Assembly (NCBI GenBank): GCA_944325525.1
Contig: CALVAK010000003.1
Location: 62,001-126,000 of the forward strand
Direction: 5' to 3'
From: Candidatus Gastranaerophilales bacterium
Lineage (GTDB): Bacteria > Cyanobacteriota > Vampirovibrionia > Gastranaerophilales > Gastranaerophilaceae
Length of the DNA stretch: 64,000 nt
Below are positions 1 to 8,922 of this stretch, one piece after another (position 1 is the stretch's first letter; the number at the start of each line of letters is the position of its first letter). The position numbers and the translations under genes were made by a program. The notes beneath the pieces were generated by a model. That model had not been told where the DNA came from. It saw only the letters and a list, made by a program, of their open reading frames with translations, and ran no database searches.

Positions 1-20
1 CCAGCACCTAATGTTGCCAT
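1..20 (-). CDS. Start of next prophage head gene (possible major capsid protein), partial
   Basis: An ATG on the minus strand at 20 opens a reading frame (MATLGAG...) that leaves the window at its left edge. A strong purine-rich ribosome site (AAGGAAAGG) lies upstream of it in the short gap after the scaffold-like gene. In podovirus head modules the major capsid protein usually follows portal and scaffold, so that is the likely identity. Only seven residues are visible and the identity rests on position alone. Confidence 0.45.
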
Positions 21-47
21 TTAATTTTTCCTTTCCTTTTACTTGTA

Positions 48-650
48 CTACATTGTAGGGAAAAGTATATCTTCCCTGTTTTCTTTAACTACCGCAGCTG
101 AATTTATACCGTATATATCATCATTTCTCATTCTTCTACCTATGTTATAAAACATCTTTACAATTTTAGGATGACAGTTTAAGCCTGTCTCATAAAGAAG
201 CTGCTGAACATCTTCATCAGCAAATTCGGTATAAGCCATATTTGCGGTATGCATTGTTTTGTTAAGATTTACACCGCCTATTTCTCTGTCATTATTGAGC
301 ATATTCTTATAATTATTGATTTTTTGTCTGTTCTGATTCGCTATAGTTTTAGAGTAATTATCACCCGTTAACTTTGTAAGCTTTACAGCCATAGACATAA
401 GTTCATTTGCTCCTTTTTGAGACAAATTATATTTCCCGGCTAAATCATTAAATTCATTTAAAAGTTCTTCGTTATAACAATAATTTTCTGGAAGCTCAAC
501 CTGAGAATAATCATATTTTTCAGGTTTTCCAAAATAACTGTCATTTTCCTGCATAACTGTTATATCGTTTTTATCATCAGTTTCATAAGCATTTTGACCC
601 AGCTGTTTTTGTGTTTCTAAACTTTTTTCATCATTTTCTTGTAAACTCAT
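48..650 (-). CDS. Probable phage scaffolding / capsid assembly protein
   Basis: A 200-residue acidic, mostly helical protein lying directly after the portal gene (12-base gap) and before the next head gene. The N-terminal 45 residues are rich in D, E, N and Q and look disordered. A following segment reads YDYSQVELPENYCYNEELL, then NEFNDLAGKYNLSQKGANEL; a 'LPE...LL.EF...A..LNLS...A..L' pattern is common in T7-like scaffolding proteins. No membrane segment, signal peptide or catalytic motif is visible. A good ribosome site (AAAGGG) precedes the ATG. Function is inferred from gene order plus this weak pattern; a structural accessory protein is the alternative. Confidence 0.55.
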   Translation of the reverse strand: MSLQENDEKSLETQKQLGQNAYETDDKNDITVMQENDSYFGKPEKYDYSQVELPENYCYNEELLNEFNDLAGKYNLSQKGANELMSMAVKLTKLTGDNYSKTIANQNRQKINNYKNMLNNDREIGGVNLNKTMHTANMAYTEFADEDVQQLLYETGLNCHPKIVKMFYNIGRRMRNDDIYGINSAAVVKENREDILFPTM

Positions 651-662
651 TTTTTACCCTTT

Positions 663-2315
663 CTAAATTAAACCTAATTTTGACATCAATTCACTTCCGT
701 AAGAATCTGTACCCGCAATATTTTTTATTATTTCGGAACTTTCTTTTACCTGATCAAAAGCCTGTTTACGGTTTTCTTTTTCTTCTTCCGACTGTTTCAT
801 TTTCTCAACCTGTGCAGTAGGAACAATCTGTTCCGGAGAAATATTTGCGTAGTCAGCATAATCATCTATGATTTTATTTGCATTCAACTTCATTTTTAAA
901 GAAGGATCAAGATTTTGTGCCAGATTAACTGTAAAGGTAGTAAATCTTTCCATAGCAGATATTTTTACTGCTTTTTGAGCCTGTGCAAGTGTTGAAACGA
1001 ATTCTATATCCATATTTGAGCCCATTATCTCTACAGGCGGTTCAGGAAGGATATTTAGTCTTACACATTCCGAAAAAACCCAGTCCATTATCTGATTTAA
1101 TCCATTATGTATCTGCTGCAAGAGGGGTGAAAGCAATACCATTTTTTCTTCTTTTAATTCGTTTACCTCAGTAGCAGTTCTTGAACGTTCCGCTGTATTC
1201 AATATCATTGCAAATAAATCATTATAAAAAATTTCTTTTATTGACTCTTTCAATTTTTCAATTATCGAATCAACCTCTAAAACTCTGGGATTAACTTCAT
1301 ATATAGGCGAAAGCCCTCTTCCGTTTTCATCTTCTTCTATAAAAGCAGCTGGAGCATCAATCATTTTCTTGTTTTTTAAGCTTGCAGGCCCTTTATAAGT
1401 CGGGCTAATCATTTTTTTAACAGCTTTGCCTTCATCAACAACCATACTCATAAGCTGTTTTACATCAGGAAGGGCATTAACTCCTGGACAGTCGCTAGGA
1501 TAAACATCCTCTCCGTTAACTTCAGCTTCAAACACAGCATATGGGAATTTGTCAAAACCTTTCTTAGAAAGAAATTTTTCTTCTCCAGATTCACATTCAT
1601 AATAAACTGAAATGTATTCCTTGTCCTCTGACCAGACAGCATCAGGCTTATAGTCTTTATTTGGTTCTACGAAATGAACAACTTCAAATAAATCTTCATA
1701 TCTGTTGGAATGAATTGCATTTAACACTGCTTTTGAAACATTTTCTTCTCCAAATTGCTCATATAAATTTCCTGCCGTTTCCATATATACCCGGCAAATT
1801 GTATCAACTTCTCCTTTTTGATTTTTAGAAATCCGATATGAACCTATTGGAAGCAATCTGCAATGTAAAATTGAAGATTCATCCTGCATTAATGCCAGTA
1901 CTGAAATCCCGAATACCCCTATTTGCTTGTATACGGAAGGAAGAATTCTGTATAAATTTGAAGAATTAAAAATATCTCTAAAAGTATTCTCTACTTTATT
2001 GCACCAGTTTTTAACTTCAAAACTTCCTTCCTGTCCGTAATTTCTTACTCTAACCTTAAACCAGTTTGTTGCGGGGCTGGTAGCTCCGGACATCATACCG
2101 GAAGAAAAATTTCTGACAGCTAAAAGCGGAGTTGAATCTTTTATTTTTTTATTTTTTGCAGGTTGTTTATTTGTATTTCTTACCAGAAATCTAACCGAAC
2201 GTGGAAGAAAAAAATCGGCAAGCTCCTGCCAGTCAGCTTTAAAAGAATTATATGCAATATCTAATTCTGCTCTTCTTGAATTAAAATATTTTTTTGAATA
2301 TTTACTTTTTTCCAT
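663..2315 (-). CDS. Phage portal (head-tail connector) protein
   Basis: A 550-residue protein close in length to T7 gp8 (536). It would form the dodecameric ring at the capsid vertex through which DNA is packaged and the tail attaches. The N-terminus carries the family pattern of podovirus connectors (Head-tail_con family): W-x-E-L-A-D-F-F-L-P-R near residue 30, then DSTPLLAVRNFSSGMMSGAT and a following TNWF near residues 61-85. Further on come a GxxPYAVxE-like segment and a helical C-terminus ending in charged residues. The gene follows the small conserved protein by one base and has an AGGGGAA ribosome site. Placement between terminase and scaffold supports the call. Confidence 0.88.
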   Translation of the reverse strand: MEKSKYSKKYFNSRRAELDIAYNSFKADWQELADFFLPRSVRFLVRNTNKQPAKNKKIKDSTPLLAVRNFSSGMMSGATSPATNWFKVRVRNYGQEGSFEVKNWCNKVENTFRDIFNSSNLYRILPSVYKQIGVFGISVLALMQDESSILHCRLLPIGSYRISKNQKGEVDTICRVYMETAGNLYEQFGEENVSKAVLNAIHSNRYEDLFEVVHFVEPNKDYKPDAVWSEDKEYISVYYECESGEEKFLSKKGFDKFPYAVFEAEVNGEDVYPSDCPGVNALPDVKQLMSMVVDEGKAVKKMISPTYKGPASLKNKKMIDAPAAFIEEDENGRGLSPIYEVNPRVLEVDSIIEKLKESIKEIFYNDLFAMILNTAERSRTATEVNELKEEKMVLLSPLLQQIHNGLNQIMDWVFSECVRLNILPEPPVEIMGSNMDIEFVSTLAQAQKAVKISAMERFTTFTVNLAQNLDPSLKMKLNANKIIDDYADYANISPEQIVPTAQVEKMKQSEEEKENRKQAFDQVKESSEIIKNIAGTDSYGSELMSKLGLI

Positions 2316-2316
2316 T

Positions 2317-2520
2317 TTATTCCCCTAAAAGTTTTTTCTTTGACGATACAACTTCATCATCCAGTCCGCTGTTTGTTGTTTTAATGTTTTCTGATATTAT
2401 TCCTCTTGCTGTATTCCTGTTGGTCTCGGACGATTTTTGAACCGAAGCGTCCGCCTGTCTGGCCGTTTTAATCACCTCAGTATCCTGAACAACATTTGAA
2501 ACTTTTGGTGTTGAACACAT
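2317..2520 (-). CDS. Small conserved podovirus protein upstream of portal
   Basis: A 67-residue protein beginning MCSTPKV, with an alanine/serine/threonine-rich middle (ARQADASVQKSSETNRNTA), an N-I-K-T-T motif and the C-terminal ending KKKLLGE. Short proteins with an MCS start, an 'ADASV' segment, 'NIKT' and a terminal 'KK.LLG' are often seen immediately upstream of portal genes in podoviruses; their role is not known to me. It has a strong AAAGGAG ribosome site and is nearly contiguous with the portal, so the two are surely co-transcribed. The 295-base gap upstream contains no convincing gene. Confidence 0.6.
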   Translation of the reverse strand: MCSTPKVSNVVQDTEVIKTARQADASVQKSSETNRNTARGIISENIKTTNSGLDDEVVSSKKKLLGE

Positions 2521-2814
2521 TCTTTTTCTCCTTTCTTTTTTATTTAACCTACTCCGGTACCACGACTTTAATTACTCACTGTTTTAGCTGTTAGCTTGAA
2601 ATATAATTTCATAACAAAAGTTGTCCGAATAAAAATTCACGATAATTTGGAATGACGGGAGTGAAATTTTACGAACAGCATATTGAAGCGATGATTGGAG
2701 GACTTACATTGAGCAAGGCCAAAATCGTTTATTGCAAGCAACAAAGCCGATAAGTGTTAAAGTTGAAATGTTAAATTTTCACTTTAATACAACACTAAAA
2801 TTAATTTCGCTGCA

Positions 2815-3561
2815 TTATATAAAATTAGCAACTATAATAAGTCCAATAAATATAAGTATTATATCTTCAATGATAAATCCTGCTAACAGATTGCCTTTGA
2901 TATCTTCTTTTAATCCGTTTAACAAGTTAAAATATACAGACAGATTCAAAAATATTATGTTTTCGACAAAAACAATAATTGAACTGCATAAAATTATAGC
3001 TATCAAATTGATAAATGAATTAGAAAATAATTTTGCAGAAGGGATAATTATATTAACATATAAAAAAGGTAAAACAAAAATAATTCCTAATAAACAAAAC
3101 ATCTTTAATATATATGAAAAATATTTCTTTTGTTTATTCGTATTAATATAATATTTAATTTTACGGAAAAAGGACAGTGAAAATATTGAAAAAGTCATAC
3201 TAATTAAAATAAGATACAAACATAAAGAAAAATAGAACAAAAAATCAAGTTCATCAATTTGTTTAATAACTGATATAACTAAAAAAGAAATTATTAAATC
3301 AATAATAAATATCGGTAAAATTAATATCTTTTTTTGTTCGAATTTTTTAATTACCCTGGCAGAATATAATGTCTTATATGATAAAGCATTTTTTGCAGTT
3401 ATACTAATAATAAATATTAGTAAAACAGTTGAAATGCCCTCAAAATAACCGAACATTATATAACCGAACATAAAAAACAAAAAACATATAAGTAAAAAAT
3501 ATATTCCCGTATTTAACAATAAAAATTTTACCCAGGATGTTTTTTTCTTTTTATGCATCAT
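2815..3561 (-). CDS. Polytopic membrane protein in prophage cargo pair
   Basis: A 248-residue, very hydrophobic protein with about six to seven predicted membrane spans, separated by short lysine-rich loops (KKFEQKK, RKIKYYINTNKQKK). I recognise no family. Its ATG overlaps the stop of the upstream gene (ATGA arrangement at 3558-3561), so the two are translationally coupled. It sits between terminase and portal, where structural genes are normally contiguous, so it is probably accessory cargo rather than a head protein. An immunity, superinfection-exclusion or holin-like role is possible but nothing in the sequence proves one. Confidence 0.6.
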   Translation of the reverse strand: MMHKKKKTSWVKFLLLNTGIYFLLICFLFFMFGYIMFGYFEGISTVLLIFIISITAKNALSYKTLYSARVIKKFEQKKILILPIFIIDLIISFLVISVIKQIDELDFLFYFSLCLYLILISMTFSIFSLSFFRKIKYYINTNKQKKYFSYILKMFCLLGIIFVLPFLYVNIIIPSAKLFSNSFINLIAIILCSSIIVFVENIIFLNLSVYFNLLNGLKEDIKGNLLAGFIIEDIILIFIGLIIVANFI

Positions 3562-4517
3562 CTTAAATACCTCTTTGCCGTGTTTTTATCTATTTTTACC
3601 GAATATATTATAAAATACGGAATTATTTTATTATTATCCTGCATTTTTCTTCCTGCTCTTACAAACGGATTTTTTGAACTTTTATTAAAGTCATAGGTAT
3701 CTATAATATAAAATACTATTTCGTTGTCTTTAGTAAGATACATGTCAATTATGTCAGCTTTTCCTATAGAATTAAAAAAATTGCTATCAGTAAATTGAAT
3801 ACTATCTTTCTTTATATATCCATAGTTTTTAAGGAAATCCTTGTTTTTTCTAATAAAGTAATAAACATCAATGTTTTTGGCAAGTTTTTTCGACGTTTCA
3901 GTATTATTATCAATAAAAATTCCTTTAATTTTATCAACATAATCAACTCCGAGTTGTTTTTTTACTTTATCTGCAACAAATTCTCTTAAAAAAGGTGCTA
4001 TTTCATTAATACTGTTATATACTAAATGCTGATTTGCATAAGGAGTATTTAAATGATGTCCGGCAAATGACATATATAAATTTTGGTCGGTCTCGTATCC
4101 GCCAAGAAGTCTTGAACCAACTCTTCCGACAGAATCATAAGCATTATTTATAACAAAACTTATTGTTTTTTCGTGTATTGTTTCTTTTCTTTTATTTCGT
4201 TTTTTAAAATTCTTTTTTTCATTATTTGCGGAATTTTCAATATCAAAATTTTTATCAACTCTAGAAGTTTCTAAATCCGAATCATTATAAGAGAAAAAAG
4301 AATCCTGATTTTCTATATAGTAATCTGGATAATCAGTATCATTTTGCGTATTTATTGAGTTTAATATTTTATAAGTTGTTGAAAAAAAATCCTTTTCCTT
4401 TGTGTTATCAGGGTGATTAAACAGTGTTTCTGCACGGTCAATGTAGTTATCATTATACAAAATACCACCGTTTAATAAGATTCTTTTACTATCTTTTTCA
4501 TGTTTTTTCGGACACAT
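3558..4517 (-). CDS. Unknown prophage protein, possible effector or cargo
   Basis: About 319 residues. The upstream in-frame GTG at 4523 is possible, but the ATG at 4517 has the better-spaced GAGG site. The N-terminal 130 residues are polar and low in complexity, with a basic patch KKNFKKRNKRKE. The C-terminal half is compact and carries a repeated D/Y pattern ending in YIIDTYDFNKSS, NPFVRAGRKMQ and IIPYFIIYSVKI. No membrane segment or signal is seen. I do not recognise the family. The gene is coupled by overlap to a membrane protein, an arrangement reminiscent of toxin/immunity or moron pairs. That reading is inference only. Confidence 0.55.
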   Translation of the reverse strand: MCPKKHEKDSKRILLNGGILYNDNYIDRAETLFNHPDNTKEKDFFSTTYKILNSINTQNDTDYPDYYIENQDSFFSYNDSDLETSRVDKNFDIENSANNEKKNFKKRNKRKETIHEKTISFVINNAYDSVGRVGSRLLGGYETDQNLYMSFAGHHLNTPYANQHLVYNSINEIAPFLREFVADKVKKQLGVDYVDKIKGIFIDNNTETSKKLAKNIDVYYFIRKNKDFLKNYGYIKKDSIQFTDSNFFNSIGKADIIDMYLTKDNEIVFYIIDTYDFNKSSKNPFVRAGRKMQDNNKIIPYFIIYSVKIDKNTAKRYLR

Positions 4518-4586
4518 ATACACCTCATATATATATTAAACCATATTTAAAGAAAAATACTAACATATTTTCCAATTTGAACAAAT

Positions 4587-5903
4587 TTAATTATTTTCAT
4601 AAGGGTCAAAATTTGAATCAATAATTACAGTTTCATCTTTATCTTCAATTAAATATGAATAGTAATTAATAGCGTATATTCCCATCATTAAGCTATCTGC
4701 AAAATCCGGACTTTCGCCGTTATCTGATTTCATTTCTTTTTTCGATTGTATAAAAATCTGCCCGTTTGGTTTATACGATTTTTTAATATATTCAAGCTGT
4801 GAAATTGTAATTGTTGATGAAATTTTGAGCCATTCATTATCAATAAAATCCTTTAATGTTAAATATCCGTCAGCACGTCTATTCAGTGCATTAGGTCTGT
4901 TGCTTACAGCAGCACCGTTAAATTTTATGGCTTCGGGAATAACATTTTTTATACTCACATATATGGAATATCCTAATCCGTCAGCGTCAAGAATTAACAG
5001 TTGCGGTCTCCATATTGAATATAAATTAATAATTCTGCCTTTCGTAACATCAGTATCAGGCTCAGACCAGTGTTCCTGCTTTTCAAGCGACCAGTGAACA
5101 GAACTTTTGGATTCAATTAAACTGGCAACGCATAAGTCTCCTCCATTGCCAGCAAGATCAACAGACATACAACGGATTTTTCTGTGATTTTCTTCCTTTA
5201 TTATTAAACTTTTTGCCCTATCAAGTTTTATTGAAGAAAATAAGAAATCATTTGTTTTATCTAACGGATTTCCTTCCCATATATATTCATAATCAAAAAT
5301 ATTTCTTTTTTTACATCTGTCTGCTTCAATAACAAGTTTTTCAGGACAATATTTATTTTCGTAATAATTTATTTTTATATGAAGACAATCTTCTCTGGAT
5401 ACGAACTCGGAATATACCGGATCATTACGTACAAGCCTGTTCATAGTAAAAATAACAATGGAATTCTTTTTTCTTATTGTAGGAATTATGACATCAAGAG
5501 TAGATTTTGTAATGGCCTGAGCTTCGTCTATCCATAAGATATCAACTCCCTCAAGCCCCTTTATATTAACTCTGCCCTGTTCTCTAAATCCTTTAAAAAT
5601 TATAGTTGAATCACTAAAATTATGAATTATTTTATTAGATTTAATTGTAAAATTTAAATTATATTCATTAATTAAGTCGCATAAAATTTTGTAAACACTT
5701 TCCGAAATTGTTGCTTGAGTTTCTCTTCCGCAACAAACCAGCACCTTCCGTTGTTCTGCTATCCAAAGAATTATCCTGGCTATACTCTGGGATTTGCCAC
5801 CACCTCTTCCTCCTTCAATTAAAAAATAATTATAGTTATTAATATTTGTTATTACAGGAATCAATTTCTCAGGTATATCAAGTATCTCTGGTAATTCTAT
5901 CAT
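4587..5903 (-). CDS. terL: Phage terminase large subunit
   Basis: A 438-residue DNA-packaging motor of the PBSX/Terminase_3 type. The ATPase part has a Walker A motif GGRGGGKSQS at residues 31-40, a Q/R-rich adenine-recognition region after it, and a Walker B motif DILWIDEAQ near residue 125. The C-terminal RNase H-like nuclease shows the expected acidic residues in SVDLAGNGGD, LLILDADGLG and SPDFADSLMMG. It would cut concatemeric phage DNA and drive it into the procapsid through the portal encoded downstream. Its start overlaps the preceding gene by 26 bases, as is usual for small/large terminase pairs. No truncation is evident. Confidence 0.94.
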   Translation of the reverse strand: MIELPEILDIPEKLIPVITNINNYNYFLIEGGRGGGKSQSIARIILWIAEQRKVLVCCGRETQATISESVYKILCDLINEYNLNFTIKSNKIIHNFSDSTIIFKGFREQGRVNIKGLEGVDILWIDEAQAITKSTLDVIIPTIRKKNSIVIFTMNRLVRNDPVYSEFVSREDCLHIKINYYENKYCPEKLVIEADRCKKRNIFDYEYIWEGNPLDKTNDFLFSSIKLDRAKSLIIKEENHRKIRCMSVDLAGNGGDLCVASLIESKSSVHWSLEKQEHWSEPDTDVTKGRIINLYSIWRPQLLILDADGLGYSIYVSIKNVIPEAIKFNGAAVSNRPNALNRRADGYLTLKDFIDNEWLKISSTITISQLEYIKKSYKPNGQIFIQSKKEMKSDNGESPDFADSLMMGIYAINYYSYLIEDKDETVIIDSNFDPYENN

Positions 5904-6213
5904 CTTGTTGTTCCGTATTTATACGCTCTCCGGTTTTTATTTCCAAATTCTTTCCGTCAATTTTTACACTGCCCATTATTTTGATATGAGAAGGATTACT
6001 TTCTTTTTCAGAATATAAGCCGCACAACTTACCTTTTAGTTCTTCTGCTTTTAAAAATGTTGAAATATCAGGGTTGGCTTCTTCGTCTTTTCCTTTTCTT
6101 TTAAGTGCCAATTCCTGAACAGTTTCAAGATTTTCAAAAGACTTTGTTTTTGAATATTGAAATTTTTCTTCATCATTATTTTTCTTTTTTTTGCCCATAT
6201 TTTCTATTACCAT
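5878..6213 (-). CDS. Probable phage terminase small subunit
   Basis: A 111-residue, highly charged protein that overlaps the start of the large terminase. Residues around 50-65 read STFLKAEELKGKLCGLY, resembling the C-terminal tail of many small terminases (an 'L.A.ELKGKL.GLY.EK' pattern), and it ends in an acidic/basic tail. The protein is shorter than typical TerS proteins and no clear helix-turn-helix is visible, so it may be a reduced or N-terminally diverged version. Two starts are possible (ATG at 6213 or the second Met at 6198); neither has a good ribosome site. The call depends on gene order and the tail pattern. Confidence 0.5.
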   Translation of the reverse strand: MVIENMGKKKKNNDEEKFQYSKTKSFENLETVQELALKRKGKDEEANPDISTFLKAEELKGKLCGLYSEKESNPSHIKIMGSVKIDGKNLEIKTGERINTEQQDDRITRDT

Positions 6214-6330
6214 TTTTGTTTTATTTTTTGTCGTTAATGTATTTTAATTTTTATCTTGTCGGATTGTAGAAAACCCGATATTTTTTAAAAATCAAAAGTT
6301 TTGGGAAAATAGTCAAATCCAGCCTGCGGA

Positions 6331-6696
6331 CTAATTTATAACTTTTACCAGTTTCTTAACTCCGTTAAAATCAATGGCATATTGATGAATTACACCGTTT
6401 TTAAACTCTTTATTTATTCCATATACAAACCCAGCTTTTTCTCTTGTTCCATACTTAATTTTAATTTCACTCCAATTTCCAGCTTCAAGTTTTTTTATAA
6501 AATTTGCGGTTTTTTTTCTCTTTGGTCTTACAACTTCATACTTCCCCGTTTCAATATTATATTGTGTTAAACAAGCAATTAAAGCTGAACACTTAGGACA
6601 TATTAATATTTCAAGCTTCCTGTCTCTATATTTAAAATCAGGAGCAATAAGCACAGTTCTAGAAGGGTTATAATAACCCCCGCAGCAATAAATCAT
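6331..6696 (-). CDS. Zinc-ribbon-like hypothetical phage protein
   Basis: About 121 residues, taken from the internal Met (MIYCCGG) rather than the upstream start at 6786, because the extra 30 residues are poorly protein-like and GGTGGAG lies just before this ATG. Cysteine pairs at the N-terminus (CC) and in LEILICPKCSALI could together bind a metal ion. Similar small Cys-rich proteins often precede terminase genes. The basic stretch RPKRKKTANF could contact nucleic acid. It is the first gene of the visible prophage operon. No firm function can be given. Confidence 0.5.
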   Translation of the reverse strand: MIYCCGGYYNPSRTVLIAPDFKYRDRKLEILICPKCSALIACLTQYNIETGKYEVVRPKRKKTANFIKKLEAGNWSEIKIKYGTREKAGFVYGINKEFKNGVIHQYAIDFNGVKKLVKVIN

Positions 6697-6938
6697 ACTC
6701 CACCCCCAGGATTTAACGAATTCAGTCACCTTTTCGATATATAATCCGGAGTATAACCTTATATACAGGTTACTACTACCTTTCAAGATGTCTTTGAGAG
6801 TTTAACTAACAAATCCGGCTAGCTTAAAATTTCTCAGACAGAATCTACTCGGGTCTTAATTCAAATCGTAATTTTATAATATCACATTTTAGTTCTTTGC
6901 GATATATCTAATAGAAATATATTTACAAAACTTAAAAT

Positions 6939-7409
6939 TTATCTGTGGTAAGGTTCATTCAGATTTATTTTAAAAGCCCTGTAAATTTGCTCAATAAGTA
7001 TTATTCGCACCATTTGATGAGTAAAGGTCATTTTTGAGAAACTGAGTTTTAAATCAGACACATCAGAAATTTTTTGATGAAGTCCGTTTGCCCCGCCAAT
7101 AATAAAAACTATTTCATTTACACCTTCATTTATAATATCTTTCAATTTTAGTGCAAAATTTTCAGAAGAATACATTTTGCCATTAATTTCAAGAGTAATA
7201 ACAAAATCATTATCTTTAATACAGTTAAGAATTTTTTCGGCTTCAATTTCTTTATATTTTTCAGTTTCAGTATTATCGTAAATTTGCTCTGCCGGTATTT
7301 CTATAAGAGTAAAATTACAATAAGGAAGCAGACGTTTTTGATATTCTTTAAAGGCATCTTTTAGATATAGTTCTTTTATTTTCCCTACGGCAATAACTTT
7401 TATATTCAT
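6939..7409 (-). CDS. rlmH: 23S rRNA (pseudouridine-1915-N3)-methyltransferase RlmH
   Basis: A 156-residue SPOUT-class methyltransferase, the family's usual length. It would methylate pseudouridine 1915 in helix 69 of 23S rRNA using S-adenosylmethionine. Diagnostic features are the start MNIKVIAVGKIKE, the SAM-binding FIIGGANGLH around residue 107, the segment LSFSKMTFTHQMVRIILIEQIYRA, and the conserved C-terminal EPYHR (here NEPYHR). It is a single-gene unit transcribed leftward from a sigma-70-like promoter just upstream. It is the first clearly chromosomal gene next to the prophage, so the phage boundary lies between 6331 and 6939. Confidence 0.97.
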   Translation of the reverse strand: MNIKVIAVGKIKELYLKDAFKEYQKRLLPYCNFTLIEIPAEQIYDNTETEKYKEIEAEKILNCIKDNDFVITLEINGKMYSSENFALKLKDIINEGVNEIVFIIGGANGLHQKISDVSDLKLSFSKMTFTHQMVRIILIEQIYRAFKINLNEPYHR

Positions 7410-7415
7410 AGAATT

Positions 7416-7443
7416 ATTATAAAATTTGATTGAGTTAAGTAAA
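7416..7443 (-). promoter_or_regulatory. Predicted sigma-70 promoter of rlmH
   Basis: On the minus strand TTTACT and TATAAT are separated by 16 bases, a few bases upstream of the rlmH ATG. A start site at the usual distance would leave a very short or absent leader. It lies back to back with the promoter of the FAD-dependent dehydrogenase on the other strand. Confidence 0.6.
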
Positions 7444-7460
7444 CAGTTTTTTACGTTTTG

Positions 7461-7489
7461 TTTAAAAGAAAAAAGATTTACGATACAAT
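7461..7489 (+). promoter_or_regulatory. Predicted sigma-70 promoter of FAD dehydrogenase-gcv operon
   Basis: TTTAAA and TACAAT with a 17-base spacer lie about 40 bases before the ATG at 7531. The downstream genes (flavoprotein, gcvT, gcvH, gcvPA and probably beyond) are separated by at most about 20 bases, so this promoter may drive all of them. No glycine-riboswitch-like leader is visible. Confidence 0.5.
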
Positions 7490-7530
7490 CAATATGTTAT
7501 AAAAACGTTATTATAAGAGCGGAGAATAAA

Positions 7531-8904
7531 ATGTATAATGTAGCTATTATCGGAGGCGGACCGGCCGGAATTTTTGCGGCACTTGAAATAATGAAATTAA
7601 AACCGGAATGGAAAGTTGTTCTGGTTGAAAAAGGGGTACAAATAGAAAAAAGAAAATGCTTGCTTAGAGAAGGGTATGACAAATGTCCTACCTGTAAAAA
7701 ATGCGGTTTACTATGCGGCTGGGGAGGAGCAGGTGCTTTTTCTGACGGGAAATTAACACTTACTCCTGATGTAGGCGGACATTTACTTGATTATATGCCG
7801 AGAAAAGAAGTCGAAAATCTAATAAAATATACTGATGATACATATTTAAAATTTGGTGCAACGAATGAAGTTTTTGGCCTTGATAAAGAAGCCTTTGCTG
7901 ATATAGAAAGAGCGGCAACACTTGCCGAACTAAAGCTTGTACATTCTCCTGTAAGACATTTGGGAACAGAAAGAAGTCTTAATGTATTAAAAAACATGCA
8001 GGATTATTTAGATAAAAAAATAACAATTTTGTATGACACAATTGCGGATCAATTAATTGTAGAAAATGAACAAGTAAAAGGTTTTATTACAAAAGATAAT
8101 CAAAAAATATTTGCGGAAAATATAATAATAGCCCCTGGCAGAGAAGGTGCTGACTGGTTAACTCACGAATTTGCAAAAAATAAAATAGGTATGGTTAATA
8201 ATGCTGTAGATGTTGGAGTGAGAGTTGAGCTGCCTGCACCTGTATTTGAGCCAATAACGGATAAATTATATGAATCAAAATTAATATATTATTCTCCTAC
8301 TTTTGGTGATGAAGTAAGAACATTTTGTATGAACCCGTACGGAGAAGTTGTTACGGAAAATTATTCGGGAATTTCAACTGTAAACGGACACAGCTATGCA
8401 AATTACAGGACGGCAAATACAAACTTTGCCCTTCTTGTATCAGAGAAATTTACAGAGCCGTTTAAGGAGCCAATTGCATACGGACAGCATGTTGCCAGAT
8501 TGGCAAATATGCTGGCAGGAGGAGTTCTGGTACAAAGATTCGGCGACTTACTTGACGGACGTCGTTCTACTCCGGACAGAATAAAAAGCAGCATAATTAC
8601 TCCTACGCTTGCCTGTGCAACACCTGGAGATTTAAGCTTAGTTCTGCCATACAGACAAATGACTGCTATTATTGAAATGCTATATGCTCTTGATAAAATT
8701 GCTCCCGGAACAGCTTCCAGATATACCTTATTATACGGAGTTGAAGTAAAATTCTACTCAGGCAGAGTGAAGTTAACTAAAAATCTTGAAACTGAAGGCG
8801 TAAAAAATCTATATGCAATAGGTGACGGTGCCGGTGTTACAAGAGGATTAATTCAGGCTTCAGCATCAGGTGTATACGCAGCACGTATTATTTGTTCTAA
8901 ATAG
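7531..8904 (+). CDS. FAD-dependent dehydrogenase (COG2509-like)
   Basis: About 457 residues from the ATG at 7531, which has a GGAG site six bases away; the longer open frame from 7426 has no support. The N-terminal Rossmann motif is VAIIGGGPAGIFAALE. Near residue 55 is a cysteine cluster CPTCKKCGLLCGWGGAGAFS, typical of uncharacterised FAD-dependent dehydrogenases of the NAD(P)/FAD oxidoreductase superfamily. The C-terminus has a second FAD motif, LYAIGDGAGVTRGLIQASAS. The substrate is unknown. The cysteine cluster could hold a metal or a redox disulfide. It leads the glycine-cleavage gene group, with 18 bases to gcvT, but a functional link is only suggested by position. Confidence 0.85.
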   Translation: MYNVAIIGGGPAGIFAALEIMKLKPEWKVVLVEKGVQIEKRKCLLREGYDKCPTCKKCGLLCGWGGAGAFSDGKLTLTPDVGGHLLDYMPRKEVENLIKYTDDTYLKFGATNEVFGLDKEAFADIERAATLAELKLVHSPVRHLGTERSLNVLKNMQDYLDKKITILYDTIADQLIVENEQVKGFITKDNQKIFAENIIIAPGREGADWLTHEFAKNKIGMVNNAVDVGVRVELPAPVFEPITDKLYESKLIYYSPTFGDEVRTFCMNPYGEVVTENYSGISTVNGHSYANYRTANTNFALLVSEKFTEPFKEPIAYGQHVARLANMLAGGVLVQRFGDLLDGRRSTPDRIKSSIITPTLACATPGDLSLVLPYRQMTAIIEMLYALDKIAPGTASRYTLLYGVEVKFYSGRVKLTKNLETEGVKNLYAIGDGAGVTRGLIQASASGVYAARIICSK

Positions 8905-8922
8905 TTCCGGAGAAGTTTAAAA

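Noticed and set aside
2653..2760. Short plus-strand frame in the prophage gap
   Set aside because: About 35 codons, no ribosome site, opposite to the operon and without a recognisable pattern.
1..6786. Alternative genetic code in the prophage
   Set aside because: All phage genes have normal lengths and complete domains under the standard code.
8905..8922. Glycine riboswitch before gcvT
   Set aside because: The gap to the preceding gene is only 18 bases, and nothing resembling tandem aptamers precedes the operon.
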